Source: Pseudomonadota bacterium
GTDB lineage: Bacteria > Pseudomonadota > Alphaproteobacteria > Micropepsales > Micropepsaceae
Direction: 5' to 3'
Assembly (NCBI GenBank): GCA_018241025.1
Contig: JAFEEQ010000031.1
Span: forward strand, 1-43,423
DNA: 43,423 bases
Below are positions 31,613 through 40,117 of this stretch, in pieces. Each line of letters starts with the position of its first letter. Position 1 is the stretch's first letter. Under the pieces are notes generated by a model. The model saw nothing but the letters and a program-made list of their open reading frames with translations, made no database searches and was not told the origin of the DNA. Position numbers and translations under genes: made by a program.

Positions 31613-32440
31613 ATGAATTACCGTCACGCCTTTCACGCCGGAAACTTCGCCGATGTCGTCAAGCACCTGGCGCTCGCCGCCGTGCTGCTGCATCTGCGCA
31701 AGAAGGACGCGGCCTTCGCCGTCATCGACAGCCATGCCGGGCGCGGGCGCTACGACCTCAGCGGCGCGGAGGCGCAGCGCACCGGCGAGGCGGAGGGCGG
31801 CATCGCGCGGCTCGCGAGCCTGAAGGACAGCGGCGGCGCGCTCGGCGAATACCTCGCGCTGGCAAGCGACGGCGCGAGCTATCCCGGCTCGCCGCTGATC
31901 GCCGCCGCGCTGCTGCGGCCGCAGGATCGCCTCGTCGCCATCGAGAAACATCCCGAAGAGGCCGGGCAGCTCAAGGCGGCGTTGATCCGCACTCCGCGCG
32001 CCCAGGTCGAGGTCGCCGACGGCTACCGCCGGTTCGGTGCGCATCTGCCGCCGAAGGAGCGCCGCGGCGTCGTGCTGATCGATCCGCCTTTCGAGGCATC
32101 CGACGAGTTCGAAGCCATGGCGCGCGCCTTCGCCGACGCCTATCGCCGCTTCGCCACCGGCATCTATCTGCTCTGGTTTCCGATCAAGTCGGCGGCCGAG
32201 GCCAATGCCTTCGTCGGCGAAGTGCTCGGCGCCGGGGTGAAGAAGGCGCTCCGGATGGACATCGCGATCGACGTTCCGCCCTCGCCGGACGGCAAGGCGC
32301 GCCTCGCCGCCGCCGGCCTGATCGTGGTCAATCCGCCCTTCGGCTTCGCCGACGAGATGCGCGCCGCGCTCGGTCAGGTCGCACCGCTGCTTGGCGCGCG
32401 CTGCACGGTGAGCGAACTGGCGGGCGAGGGCGCCGGCTAA
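31613..32440 (+). CDS. rlmJ: 23S rRNA (adenine(2030)-N6)-methyltransferase RlmJ
   Basis: A 275-residue S-adenosylmethionine-dependent methyltransferase. The family N-terminus MNYRHAFHAGNFADVVKH is intact, as are the SAM-binding DSHAGRGRYDL segment (39-49) and the catalytic DPPFE motif (157-161). RlmJ methylates N6 of A2030 in 23S rRNA. The length is typical. It follows the SHOCT-like gene by 43 bases and is followed by a weak terminator and tRNA-Ser. It is a core housekeeping gene and marks the end of the conserved backbone before the RHS-bounded segment. Confidence 0.95.
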   Translation: MNYRHAFHAGNFADVVKHLALAAVLLHLRKKDAAFAVIDSHAGRGRYDLSGAEAQRTGEAEGGIARLASLKDSGGALGEYLALASDGASYPGSPLIAAALLRPQDRLVAIEKHPEEAGQLKAALIRTPRAQVEVADGYRRFGAHLPPKERRGVVLIDPPFEASDEFEAMARAFADAYRRFATGIYLLWFPIKSAAEANAFVGEVLGAGVKKALRMDIAIDVPPSPDGKARLAAAGLIVVNPPFGFADEMRAALGQVAPLLGARCTVSELAGEGAG

Positions 32441-32463
32441 GGTTCTGGCGGCGCCGGATTTTT
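32433..32463 (+). terminator. Weak intrinsic terminator after rlmJ
   Basis: CCGGC (32433-32437) pairs with GCCGG (32453-32457) and is followed by ATTTTT (32458-32463). The five-base stem overlaps the rlmJ stop codon. The short stem makes this a low-confidence terminator. Confidence 0.3.
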
Positions 32464-32470
32464 ACCGGGC

Positions 32471-32499
32471 TTGCCATTGCCGCCCCTCCCGGATATCAG
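32471..32499 (+). promoter_or_regulatory. Promoter of tRNA-Ser
   Basis: TTGCCA (32471-32476) and TATCAG (32494-32499) are 17 bases apart. Ten bases separate the second hexamer from the tRNA start at 32510, the same arrangement as for tRNA-Leu at the left end of the window. Confidence 0.5.
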
Positions 32500-32509
32500 G
32501 TCGCCTTAC

Positions 32510-32599
32510 GGACAGGTGGTCGAGTGGTTGATGGCACCGCACTCGAAATGCGGAGACCGTGCAAGCGGTTCGTGAGTTCGAATCTCACCCTGTCCGCCA
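32510..32599 (+). tRNA. tRNA-Ser(CGA)
   Basis: GGACAGG (32510-32516) pairs with CCTGTCC (32589-32595), followed by discriminator G32596 and encoded CCA (32597-32599). The anticodon stem CCGCA/TGCGG holds the loop CTCGAAA with anticodon CGA at 32544-32546, reading UCG. A long variable arm (GACCGTGCAAGCGGTTC) is typical of serine tRNAs. The gene is a plausible integration target for the accessory segment that follows, but I found no second copy of its 3' end in the window. Confidence 0.96.
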
Positions 32600-32624
32600 C
32601 ATACCATTGAAAAGTCAGTATTAT

Positions 32625-33006
32625 TTCGACCTTTCACCTGGTCACCCATCATCCGACCCATCAAAGAAAAAGTGACTGGCGATACCGGGGCGCAACGCCG
32701 TGTCACAAGTCAGAGAGCGAATGGATACGGCACACCGTCGTCGTGACGCCGGTGCCGGATTTCATCGTCCGGCGACCGCGCGGGTCGTAGCCATAGGTCG
32801 CCAGCGTCGTCGAGCCGTTCTCGCTCGCCGTCGTCATCCGGTTGAGCGCATCGAAGCCGTACTGGACGTAATAGCCGTCCGGCCAGGTCATGCGCGTGCG
32901 GTTGGACGCGGCGTCGTACTGATACGAGATCGTCCGCGTGCCGCTCACACCCGGGATGGCTTCCAGCCGCTCTAAGAGTTCGGACTAAGGCAACTTCGAC
33001 CTTTCA
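32625..33006. repeat. 12-bp direct repeats flanking the first RHS fragment
   Basis: TTCGACCTTTCA occurs at 32625-32636 and again at 32995-33006, on the same strand. The copies bracket the leftward RHS fragment, with little unexplained DNA inside. They could be a target-site or recombination scar. By chance a 12-base match in a stretch this size is uncommon but not impossible. Confidence 0.4.
32703..32975 (-). pseudogene. RHS/YD-repeat protein fragment
   Basis: The frame reads TISYQYDAASNRTRMTWPDG, YYVQYGFDALNRMTTASENG and TYGYDPRGRRTMKSGTGV, three classic YD repeats of RHS proteins. A TAG lies in frame just upstream of ELLERLEAIPGVSG, and homology ends around 32745 where the frame runs into unrelated sequence. 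Only about 75 residues of a protein that normally exceeds 1000 remain. It is on the minus strand, whereas the RHS pieces after 42.3 kb are on the plus strand. Confidence 0.85.
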
Positions 33007-33187
33007 AGATTAACCGCTATCGCGACCGCCAGCATTGCTGATCCCTGTCTACTTCCTAGAACTGCAGTTCCAATATCGCCTCAATGATGGGACTGCTGTT
33101 CGCAATCACGGGCCTTAGCGCCCAAGAAGCATAGTGACCTTGTCGGCCCAGTCCTGAATAAGACCGTCACGGGTCCAGCGACAGTAT

Positions 33188-33754
33188 CTACGCACCGGGA
33201 AGGGCTGTTCGAAGCCCATTGACCAGCACCCCGACCATCTTCCTGGTCTGATCGAAATCGTCTGGCGTGGCGGGAGCACAGAGCAGGGCAACTGCGCGCC
33301 ACAGTTCTGTCGCCGAGACGTCAGTGCGGATCTCCGCTGCCGCGGCATCCATCAAGGTCTTGAGCGGCGGCACGAGACGCGTTTCAAATTCGGCGCGCAG
33401 CGCGGCATAACCTGGCGCGTCAGAGCTTGACGCTGCCGCCAGACCTTTCTTCGTGATGATGAGGTCGAGGAAGCGATCAATCCAACGCGTGAGCGCCTCG
33501 AACGGCGCGTATTCTTTCGCTAAATTCGACGCCTCCGACGCACAGCGATCGACCTCGTGGCGGAAGACGGCAACGATGAGATCAGCGCGTGTCGGAAAGC
33601 GTCGATAGAATGTTCCGACACCGACGCCGGCCCGGTCGGCGATGTCCTTGATCGGCGCATCAACCCCGACCTCGGCGAACACCGCTGCGGCAGCCATGAC
33701 CAGAGCGTCATGGTTGCGACGGGCATCCGCTCGCAGTGCCTGAGCGAGTTCCAC
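33188..33754 (-). CDS. TetR/AcrR family transcriptional regulator
   Basis: A 188-residue TetR regulator with a helix-turn-helix at about residues 10-58 (RRNHDALVMAAAAVFAEVGV, IKDIADRAGVGVGTFYRRFPTRADLI) and a SbtR-type C-terminal domain. The GTG at 33754 is chosen because it gives the usual short N-terminus. A longer frame from 33847 would run through the palindrome at 33812-33826, which looks like its operator. It is divergent from an SDR gene at 33868, the common arrangement in which TetR represses itself and its neighbour. Confidence 0.88.
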   Translation of the reverse strand: MELAQALRADARRNHDALVMAAAAVFAEVGVDAPIKDIADRAGVGVGTFYRRFPTRADLIVAVFRHEVDRCASEASNLAKEYAPFEALTRWIDRFLDLIITKKGLAAASSSDAPGYAALRAEFETRLVPPLKTLMDAAAAEIRTDVSATELWRAVALLCAPATPDDFDQTRKMVGVLVNGLRTALPGA

Positions 33755-33811
33755 TCCTAATCTCTCCTCAACGATCCAGTTTCTATTCGCGACCAATCGC
33801 GCTTGATAATC

Positions 33812-33826
33812 GGAATGCCATTCCGT
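33812..33826. promoter_or_regulatory. Perfect palindrome, candidate TetR operator
   Basis: CGGAATG (33812-33818) and CATTCCG (33820-33826) are exact complements around a single C. A second smaller dyad, TCCGT-ATAA-ACGGA (33823-33836), overlaps it. The site lies between the divergent tetR (33754) and SDR (33868) starts, where a repressor would block both promoters. Confidence 0.65.
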
Positions 33827-33867
33827 ATAAACGGACGACAATTCCACTTACCACATCGAGGCAAGCG

Positions 33868-34764
33868 ATGCGAGTGTTTCTGACGGGAGCCACGGGCTTT
33901 ATCGGCTCCTATCTCGTTCCTGACCTTCTCGGCGCAGGCCATGAGGTGAGAGGGCTCTGTCGATCAGATGAAGCCGCAGAAAAGCTGGCCCGGGCCGGGG
34001 GCGAACCTTTTCGTGGCGACGTCAACGACCTGGGCCGTGTTCGAGCCGGCGCGGAAGCGTCGGACGGCGTAATCCATGCGGCTTTCAATCATGACTTCGC
34101 CCAAATCCGGCAGCACAGCGAGTCGGACCGCAAAGTGATCGAAGCCTTGGGCGAGGTGTTGGCCGGCTCCAAGCGACCGCTCATCGTCACGTCCGGCACA
34201 GGCCTGGTCGAGCGTTCAGCCGCCGGCGGCCCGGTGGTGGAGACGGACGCTCCCCCTCCCTCAGAAAAAGTCCCGCGCGCGGCCACCGAGGAGGCGGCTG
34301 ACGCCGTGTTCGCCAAAGGCGTCCATGTGGTCGTGATGAGACTCCCGCAGGTGCATGACACCCGCCATCAGGGACGCATTGCCCATCACATCCGCTTGGC
34401 GCGTGAAAAGGGCCGAGTCGCCTATATCGGCGATGGACAGAATCGGTTGCCGGCCGTGCATGTCTCCGATGCTGTTCGGCTCTTCCGGCTGGCGCTCCAG
34501 CAAGGACGGGTTGGCGCCCGCTACCACGCGGTCGCCGAAGAAGGCGTGCCTTTGCGCGACATCGCCGACGTCATTGGCGCTGGACTGAACCTGCCTGTGG
34601 AGTCGATCACGCACGAGGCGGCCGCTGGCTATTTCGGCATGCTGGCGGGGCTAGCCGGTCTCGATCTTGCCGCTTCAAGCGCATTGACGCGCCAGGAACT
34701 TCCTTGGACGCCCACGGGGCCGGACCTCTTGACCGACCTGCGCCAGATGGATTGGGCGGCGTGA
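33868..34764 (+). CDS. NAD(P)-dependent SDR family oxidoreductase (extended/atypical)
   Basis: A 298-residue Rossmann-fold protein with GATGFIG (7-13) and a family-typical GDVNDLGRVRAGAEASDGVI segment. It resembles NmrA/epimerase-type SDRs in the 'SDR family oxidoreductase' group. The standard catalytic YxxxK is not obvious in the middle region, where TSGTGLVERS occupies the serine position, so it is an atypical SDR. The ATG at 33868 follows a GAGGC. It is divergent from tetR and is the likely target of that repressor. Substrate unknown. Confidence 0.85.
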   Translation: MRVFLTGATGFIGSYLVPDLLGAGHEVRGLCRSDEAAEKLARAGGEPFRGDVNDLGRVRAGAEASDGVIHAAFNHDFAQIRQHSESDRKVIEALGEVLAGSKRPLIVTSGTGLVERSAAGGPVVETDAPPPSEKVPRAATEEAADAVFAKGVHVVVMRLPQVHDTRHQGRIAHHIRLAREKGRVAYIGDGQNRLPAVHVSDAVRLFRLALQQGRVGARYHAVAEEGVPLRDIADVIGAGLNLPVESITHEAAAGYFGMLAGLAGLDLAASSALTRQELPWTPTGPDLLTDLRQMDWAA

Positions 34765-34947
34765 TAACCCGGACGGGCGCAATCCCGGGCGAAGCGTCTA
34801 TCTTACGTGAACATCGACGACAGAGGGCAATAGGTCCGCACGCGGGCTGGATTCAGTCGTTCCCACGGAAGCCGAGCGTTCCCTCATTTTTTACGGTCGC
34901 CCGAGCGGCGACCATCCCATTCTTTGACGTTGTGAAAGGTCCAAAAT

Positions 34948-35661
34948 ATGAGCAATTCAACAGCGCCGGGCATTGGTCGATCGATCCTCATCGTTGGCGC
35001 CTCGCGTGGCCTGGGCTGTGCGATGGCCGCCGAATTCGCAGGTCGCGGATGGCACGTCCTCGGCACCGTGCGGGGCGCGGAGACCTCGCTCCACGACCTT
35101 GCGGCTGAACGGCCGGATGCGATCGAGACCGAGACCCTCGACATAACCGACCACGACCAGATGCGGGCTCTTGGCAAGCGCCTGGCCGGTCGACAGTTCG
35201 ACATCGTCTTCGTCAACGCAGGCGTCGCGAACCGTTCCGCCATCGACACCATGGCGACGGTGTCGAAGGAAGAATTCGTACACGCCATGCTTACGAACGT
35301 GCTTGGGGCTATGCGCGCCGTGGAAGAACTTGGCGGCCTGGCCGGACCGGGCGGCGTGATCGGCGTCATGTCTTCCGGCCAGGGCAGCATCGCCAACAAT
35401 GCGAACGGCGTGAACGACGTGTATCGCGCGAGCAAGGCGGCCCTAAATCAGGCGATGGCCAGCTATGCGGGCCGTCACGCAGACTCCGGTAGGGCGATGA
35501 TACTGATGGCTCCGGGGTGGATTCGCACGGACATGGGTGGCGCCAACGCGCCGTTCGGCATCGAGGAAGCCATGCCTCAGATCGTCGACGTGCTGATCGC
35601 ACAACGAGACTCGCCCGGCCTGCGCTTCCTGGACCGCCACGGCCGGCCGGTGACTTGGTAA
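34948..35661 (+). CDS. Classical short-chain dehydrogenase/reductase
   Basis: A 237-residue classical SDR with the cofactor motif GASRGLG (17-23), NAG (90-92), catalytic serines at 142-143 and Tyr159-x-x-x-Lys163 (YRASK). It should reduce or oxidise a carbonyl/alcohol using NAD(P). AAAGG lies eight bases upstream of the ATG. It follows the other SDR by 183 bases of DNA in which I see nothing. It may share the TetR control or have its own promoter. Confidence 0.9.
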   Translation: MSNSTAPGIGRSILIVGASRGLGCAMAAEFAGRGWHVLGTVRGAETSLHDLAAERPDAIETETLDITDHDQMRALGKRLAGRQFDIVFVNAGVANRSAIDTMATVSKEEFVHAMLTNVLGAMRAVEELGGLAGPGGVIGVMSSGQGSIANNANGVNDVYRASKAALNQAMASYAGRHADSGRAMILMAPGWIRTDMGGANAPFGIEEAMPQIVDVLIAQRDSPGLRFLDRHGRPVTW

Positions 35662-35927
35662 CGCACGCTGTTTCGACCTACCAGGAGGTGGGGCCGCGTG
35701 GAGCGACAGCAACGGTAACAATCAGCGGGTATTGCTCTCGTTCGGGGTGCTGAAGAGCTGGTGCAAGGCGACTTGCTAGCCACGTTCATGCATTGAAGCG
35801 TTTGACCGGAGCGAAGGTGACGTACATCGTGCCCTTCGCGATCTTCATCCGACGATCCAAAGCTCTGTCACGGCAACCTCTACCGGATTTTCTGTCCACC
35901 TTCGTCCTACGCCTAATAAGGTAGGCA
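35662..35927 (+). promoter_or_regulatory. Leader region of the sigma/FecR/receptor/peptidase operon
   Basis: This 266-base gap has no convincing gene. A minus-strand frame crossing it ends in MKIAKGTMYVTFAPVKRFNA, but it lacks a ribosome-binding site and runs through the sigma gene. Just before the sigma-factor ATG, CCTAC (35906-35910) pairs with GTAGG (35921-35925), enclosing the AAGG Shine-Dalgarno. Such a hairpin could reduce sigma-factor translation. No clear sigma-70 hexamers stand out. Confidence 0.35.
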
Positions 35928-36494
35928 ATGGCGCGGTCTGATCTCGACAACTGGTTCGTAAGGGAAATTCTCCCTCTGGAACCCATGCTCATGCGCTTTT
36001 TGGCCCGCAATTGGGCCAACAAGGGGGAGCTCGCCGATCTTCGCCAAGAATTGTACGTCCGTGTGTACGAAGCCGCCGCACGCGCCAAGCCATTGCTTCC
36101 AAAGCCTTTTCTCTTTCAGGCCGCGCGCAATCTGATGATCGACCATCTGCGCCGCCGTCAGATCGTGTCCATCGAGACTCTCACGGATTTCGAAAGCCTG
36201 TCCGTCCCAACTCATGAACCCGACCCCGAACGGCAGGTCGGAGCCCGGGACGAACTCAGACTGCTGCGGCAGGCGTTGGAAGCAGTTCCGCCCCGTGCCC
36301 GCGAAGTGATCTGGCTCAGGAAAGTGGAAGGTTATTCGCAGCGCGAGGCTGCCAAGAAGATGGGCATCACGGAAGGCACGTTGGAGGTGCATCTGCGGAC
36401 CGGCATGCGGTTCCTGGCCGACGCACTGGCTGACACCGACATTCCGACCGGAAAGTTCGGCGCGCCGGCACGCAAGAAGGCAGGCGAGGCGTGA
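35928..36494 (+). CDS. ECF sigma factor, FecI-like
   Basis: A 188-residue sigma factor. Region 2 spans about residues 15-80 (LADLRQELYVRVYEAAARAK, FLFQAARNLMIDHLRRRQ) and region 4 about 110-165 (AVPPRAREVIWLRKVEGYSQ, REAAKKMGITEGTLEVHL). The gene overlaps the FecR gene by GTGA. FecI-type factors are released by FecR when a TonB receptor with an STN domain binds its ligand, and they then transcribe the receptor operon. All three components are consecutive here, so the assignment is strong. Transcription of its own operon is inferred. Confidence 0.93.
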   Translation: MARSDLDNWFVREILPLEPMLMRFLARNWANKGELADLRQELYVRVYEAAARAKPLLPKPFLFQAARNLMIDHLRRRQIVSIETLTDFESLSVPTHEPDPERQVGARDELRLLRQALEAVPPRAREVIWLRKVEGYSQREAAKKMGITEGTLEVHLRTGMRFLADALADTDIPTGKFGAPARKKAGEA

Positions 36495-37432
36495 CAAGTG
36501 CAATCGACATCGAAGCTCAGGCCGCGCAATGGCTTGCGCGCGAAGACGCTGGCCTCACGCCGGCGGCGGAGGCCGCACGCGATGCGTGGCTCGAATCCGC
36601 AACCGCCAACCGCGTAGCTTATCTTCGACTGCGAGCAGCCTGGACGCGTGCGGATCGGCTGGCTGTCCTGCGTGGATCTGCGGTACCGAGAGCCAGGCCG
36701 GGATTTCCGCTGTCTCGGCGAGGGCTGGCGGCTTGCATCGCGGCCCTGGCGTTATGTGGTGTCATCGCGCTGGGCTACGCTGTCTACCCGCAAGAATCCT
36801 ATGAGACCCCGGTCGGCGCGCGTGAAACGGTTCACCTGGCCGACGGCTCCACCATGGAGCTCAATACCAACACGGCCGTGCGCGCGACGATCGACGAGAC
36901 GAACCGCAAGCTCGTCCTCGATCATGGAGAGGTCTATCTGCAGGTCGTTCACGATCCCGCGCGCCCCTTTGTCGTGATTGCCGGGCGCCGCCGCATCACG
37001 GACCTGGGCACCAAGTTTTCGGTCCGCCGCGACGGAGACAAGGTCGACGTTCTGGTAAGCGAAGGCAGGGTCAGCATCGTCGACCTCGACAAAGAACGCA
37101 TCGTACCGCCTGTCATCGCAAAGAGAGGTACGCAGGTTTTGTCAAATGCCGACAATACGCTTGTCGCAATAAGGTCGCCGCAGGAAGTTCACAATGCATT
37201 GGGATGGCGGCAAGGGTTGCTGATATTCAACCAGGAAACACTCGCGGACGCTGCCGCTGAGTTCAACCGCTACAATCGCAAGAAACTCGTTGTTCAAGGA
37301 GGGGCGGTTGCCGACACCCGCATCGGCGGGAGCTTCGATGCTTCCAACGCCGATGCCTTTGCGCGACTGATGCGTGACGGATTTGGTTTCCGTGTCGAGG
37401 ATCGGGGAGACGAAATACAAATCTCGCAATAG
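36491..37432 (+). CDS. FecR family anti-sigma/sensor protein
   Basis: A 313-residue inner-membrane sensor. An N-terminal cytoplasmic domain (about 5-50; AAQWLAREDAGLTPAAEAAR) binds the sigma factor, followed by one membrane helix (about 77-98; GLAACIAALALCGVIALGYA). The periplasmic FecR domain (about 105-200; VHLADGSTMELNTNTAVRA, RRITDLGTKFSVRRDGDKV) and a C-terminal STN-like/DUF4974 part complete the protein. The GTG start overlaps the sigma-factor stop. It would pass the ligand signal from the STN receptor to the sigma factor. Confidence 0.93.
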   Translation: MTSAIDIEAQAAQWLAREDAGLTPAAEAARDAWLESATANRVAYLRLRAAWTRADRLAVLRGSAVPRARPGFPLSRRGLAACIAALALCGVIALGYAVYPQESYETPVGARETVHLADGSTMELNTNTAVRATIDETNRKLVLDHGEVYLQVVHDPARPFVVIAGRRRITDLGTKFSVRRDGDKVDVLVSEGRVSIVDLDKERIVPPVIAKRGTQVLSNADNTLVAIRSPQEVHNALGWRQGLLIFNQETLADAAAEFNRYNRKKLVVQGGAVADTRIGGSFDASNADAFARLMRDGFGFRVEDRGDEIQISQ

Positions 37433-37503
37433 TGCTCTAAGGGATCGCGCCGTCTCCATCGTCTGAATGTCATGAAAGCATCGCGGTTGCGTAAGGGGGC
37501 AAG

Positions 37504-40080
37504 ATGCACAGGCGGCGGCTGAAGCAGATACTTCTGGGCACGGCGTGCCTAATTTTGATGGCTGCTGGCGCGGCGGCGCAGTCCAAAGATATCGATATCC
37601 CGGCGGGCGACCTGAAGAGCGGTCTCGATGCCTATATTCAGCAATCGGGCGTTCAACTCATCTACAGAGTGGACGATGTGCGAGGTCTGTCTACGCATGG
37701 CGCACACGGTGCCGCCTCGTCCGGTACCCTGGAGGATTTGCTGGAAGGCACGGGACTCGTTGTGCACCAGGACAGTTCGGGCGCTCTCATAGTTTCCAGA
37801 GTGATTTCATCAAAAAACGCCGAAGCCGCCCCTGACAGAGGGGCGGCAATAGAAACGGTCGTCGTCACCGGAACGCATATCCGCGGTGTCGATAATCCCG
37901 TCTCGCCGACGCTCTCCTATGGCCGCGATCAAATTCAGGCATCGGGTTTTACCAATACCGACGATTTCGTGCGGAGTATTCCGCAGAATTTTAGCGGCGG
38001 ACAGCTCGGCGCAAGTCCGGACGGTGCGATCGGCGCCAGCGCCAATGGCGGCAACAACATCGCCGGTGCGAGTGCCCTCAATCTGCGCGGCTTGGGTGAG
38101 TCTTCCACGCTGACAATGCTCGACGGTCATCGACTTGCGCCGGCCGCCTTTGGCGGATTTGTCGACGTCTCGCAAATTCCCATCATGGCGCTCGAGCGTG
38201 TCGACGTCGTCGTCGACGGGGCATCGGCCGTCTATGGCTCCGATGCCGTGGCTGGCGTAGCCAATTTCATCCTGCGCAAGGATTTCGACGGCGCCGAGAC
38301 CCGTGCCCAGTTCGGTACCGTTACGACCGGTGGCCTGACGGAGCGCACATTCGATCAAATGCTGGGAAAGCAGTGGGAAACCGGCGGCGCCGTGCTTGCG
38401 CTGGAATACCACGATCGGGGCGGGCTCTCCACGAGCGAGCGGCCTTTCACCGCCGCAGCACCGGGGCCGACCAACATCGTCAATCCCTTCACGAAGTACT
38501 CTCTGATCTTCAATGCTCATCAGAGCATCACGCCCGACCTCGAATTCTTCGCCGACGCCTTTGTCACGCGTGACCGCACCGGGCTGGTGCTGACCCGCAG
38601 CGCGGCGCCGAACCAGACGACGGTGCAGCACACCCACGCCGATGCCAATAATTTTAACGGAGGGCTCCGCTACCGGCCGTTCGGCGATTGGCTGGTCGAG
38701 GCGTCGATCAACTACAACGAAGAGTCGATGTCCTACAGCTTCAGCCAGAATCCCTTTTCGCCGGCAGGCAAGATTGGCACCTATCAGGATACGATGGGTT
38801 CATACGAGATCAATGCGAGCGGCTCGCTCTTCGCGCTTCCGGGCGGTGAGGTGAAGCTGGCACTGGGAGCCGCAGACCGCAATGAACGCGGCTACGTCAA
38901 CAACTCGGCGCTGGGCAATCCCAACCAGACGGCGCGGCGAAACGTCTCCGCCGAGTACGCCGAAATCTACGTCCCGATCGTCGGAGATGCCAACAGGCTG
39001 CCCTTCGTTCGCGAGATGACATTGTCTGCTGCAGTACGGCACGATCACTATTCGGACTTTGGCGACACGACTAATCCCAAGATCGGCCTCAGCTGGACGC
39101 CGATCTCCGATCTCACGTTCAAGTCGACCTGGGGCACGGCATTTCGCGCGCCCAGCACTGGCGAACTCTTCACCTCGTCTCTCGGCGCGGGGCAGGCATA
39201 CCTCTTCACCTATCCGGTGGCGAACGCGGCGGGAACCGGCACCCAGCCGATCTTCATCAACCAGTCCTACAACAAGCCGCTCGCGGCCGAGAAGGCCCAC
39301 ACCTGGACGGTGGGTTTCGACTATCACCCCTCCTTCCTCGATGGCGCCAAGCTGTCGGTCGATTACTACGATGTCGACTATCGCAACCGGATCGTGCGGC
39401 CGCCCTTCGATACGGGCGTGCTCGCCCGCACGCAGATCTACGGATCGCTTCTGACGCCATTTGCCAACGACGCGGAGGCGGCCGCCTATATCGCGAACTT
39501 CGTGGCTCAACCAGGGGCGCAATTTCTCGACTTCACTGGAACAGGGCCGGTCGGTGTACGCTATGCGTTCAACTTGAGCCTCCAGAATGCCGCTGTCTCG
39601 AAGCAATCCGGCCTCGACATCCAGGGCCTCTATGCCTTCGCGATCGGGGCGAACAATTTCGAAGCACACGCGGACTTTGCTATCATCGATCAGATCGATA
39701 CGCAGTTCAGCGCCACGTCGACCGCGCTCGAACAGGTCAATACGTACGGCAACCCGCCAAGGTTCCGTATGCGGGATGAGTTCAGTTGGAGCCGCGACGC
39801 GCTGCGCGTCAGCACGGCGCTCAACTACACGAACAGCTACACCGATACATCGGCCACGCCCTATGGAAAAGTTGGAGCGTTCACGACGCTAGACATCAAT
39901 GTCCGCTATTCGCAGGAATTCCTGCCGGGCTTCACCGGTTCGCTGAGCGTGATCAATCTGACCGATGCCGATCCGCCATATGTGTCCGGCAGCGGCGGCT
40001 ATCCCGGCGTTCACTACGACGTGGGCAATGCAAGTCCGCTGGGCCGCTTCATCAGTCTCGAGCTGCAGCAGACTTGGTGA
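37504..40080 (+). CDS. TonB-dependent receptor with N-terminal STN signalling domain
   Basis: An 858-residue receptor with a signal peptide (about 1-25, ending AGAAA), an STN domain (about 28-100; IDIPAGDLKSGLDAYIQQSG, GTLEDLLEGTGLVV), a TonB-box-like ETVVVTGTHI, a plug (about 125-245; ALERVDVVVDGASAVYGSDA) and a beta-barrel ending LGRFISLELQQTW. The STN domain indicates a receptor that both imports a ligand and signals through FecR. AAGGGGG precedes the ATG. It lies directly upstream of a secreted S9 peptidase, so the ligand is probably peptidic. Confidence 0.93.
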   Translation: MHRRRLKQILLGTACLILMAAGAAAQSKDIDIPAGDLKSGLDAYIQQSGVQLIYRVDDVRGLSTHGAHGAASSGTLEDLLEGTGLVVHQDSSGALIVSRVISSKNAEAAPDRGAAIETVVVTGTHIRGVDNPVSPTLSYGRDQIQASGFTNTDDFVRSIPQNFSGGQLGASPDGAIGASANGGNNIAGASALNLRGLGESSTLTMLDGHRLAPAAFGGFVDVSQIPIMALERVDVVVDGASAVYGSDAVAGVANFILRKDFDGAETRAQFGTVTTGGLTERTFDQMLGKQWETGGAVLALEYHDRGGLSTSERPFTAAAPGPTNIVNPFTKYSLIFNAHQSITPDLEFFADAFVTRDRTGLVLTRSAAPNQTTVQHTHADANNFNGGLRYRPFGDWLVEASINYNEESMSYSFSQNPFSPAGKIGTYQDTMGSYEINASGSLFALPGGEVKLALGAADRNERGYVNNSALGNPNQTARRNVSAEYAEIYVPIVGDANRLPFVREMTLSAAVRHDHYSDFGDTTNPKIGLSWTPISDLTFKSTWGTAFRAPSTGELFTSSLGAGQAYLFTYPVANAAGTGTQPIFINQSYNKPLAAEKAHTWTVGFDYHPSFLDGAKLSVDYYDVDYRNRIVRPPFDTGVLARTQIYGSLLTPFANDAEAAAYIANFVAQPGAQFLDFTGTGPVGVRYAFNLSLQNAAVSKQSGLDIQGLYAFAIGANNFEAHADFAIIDQIDTQFSATSTALEQVNTYGNPPRFRMRDEFSWSRDALRVSTALNYTNSYTDTSATPYGKVGAFTTLDINVRYSQEFLPGFTGSLSVINLTDADPPYVSGSGGYPGVHYDVGNASPLGRFISLELQQTW

Positions 40081-40117
40081 ACTGTTTTCCGAAGCTACTA
40101 CGAACAAAGGTGGGCAT

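Noticed and set aside
32510..32599. tRNA-Ser as an integration attachment site
   Set aside because: No second copy of the tRNA 3' end and no integrase gene were found in the window, so attL/attR cannot be supported from this sequence.
35786..36088. Minus-strand frame ending in KGTMYVTFAPVKRFNA, considered as a lasso precursor
   Set aside because: It has no start signal, runs antisense through the sigma gene and has no Asp or Glu at the ring-forming position expected in a lasso core.
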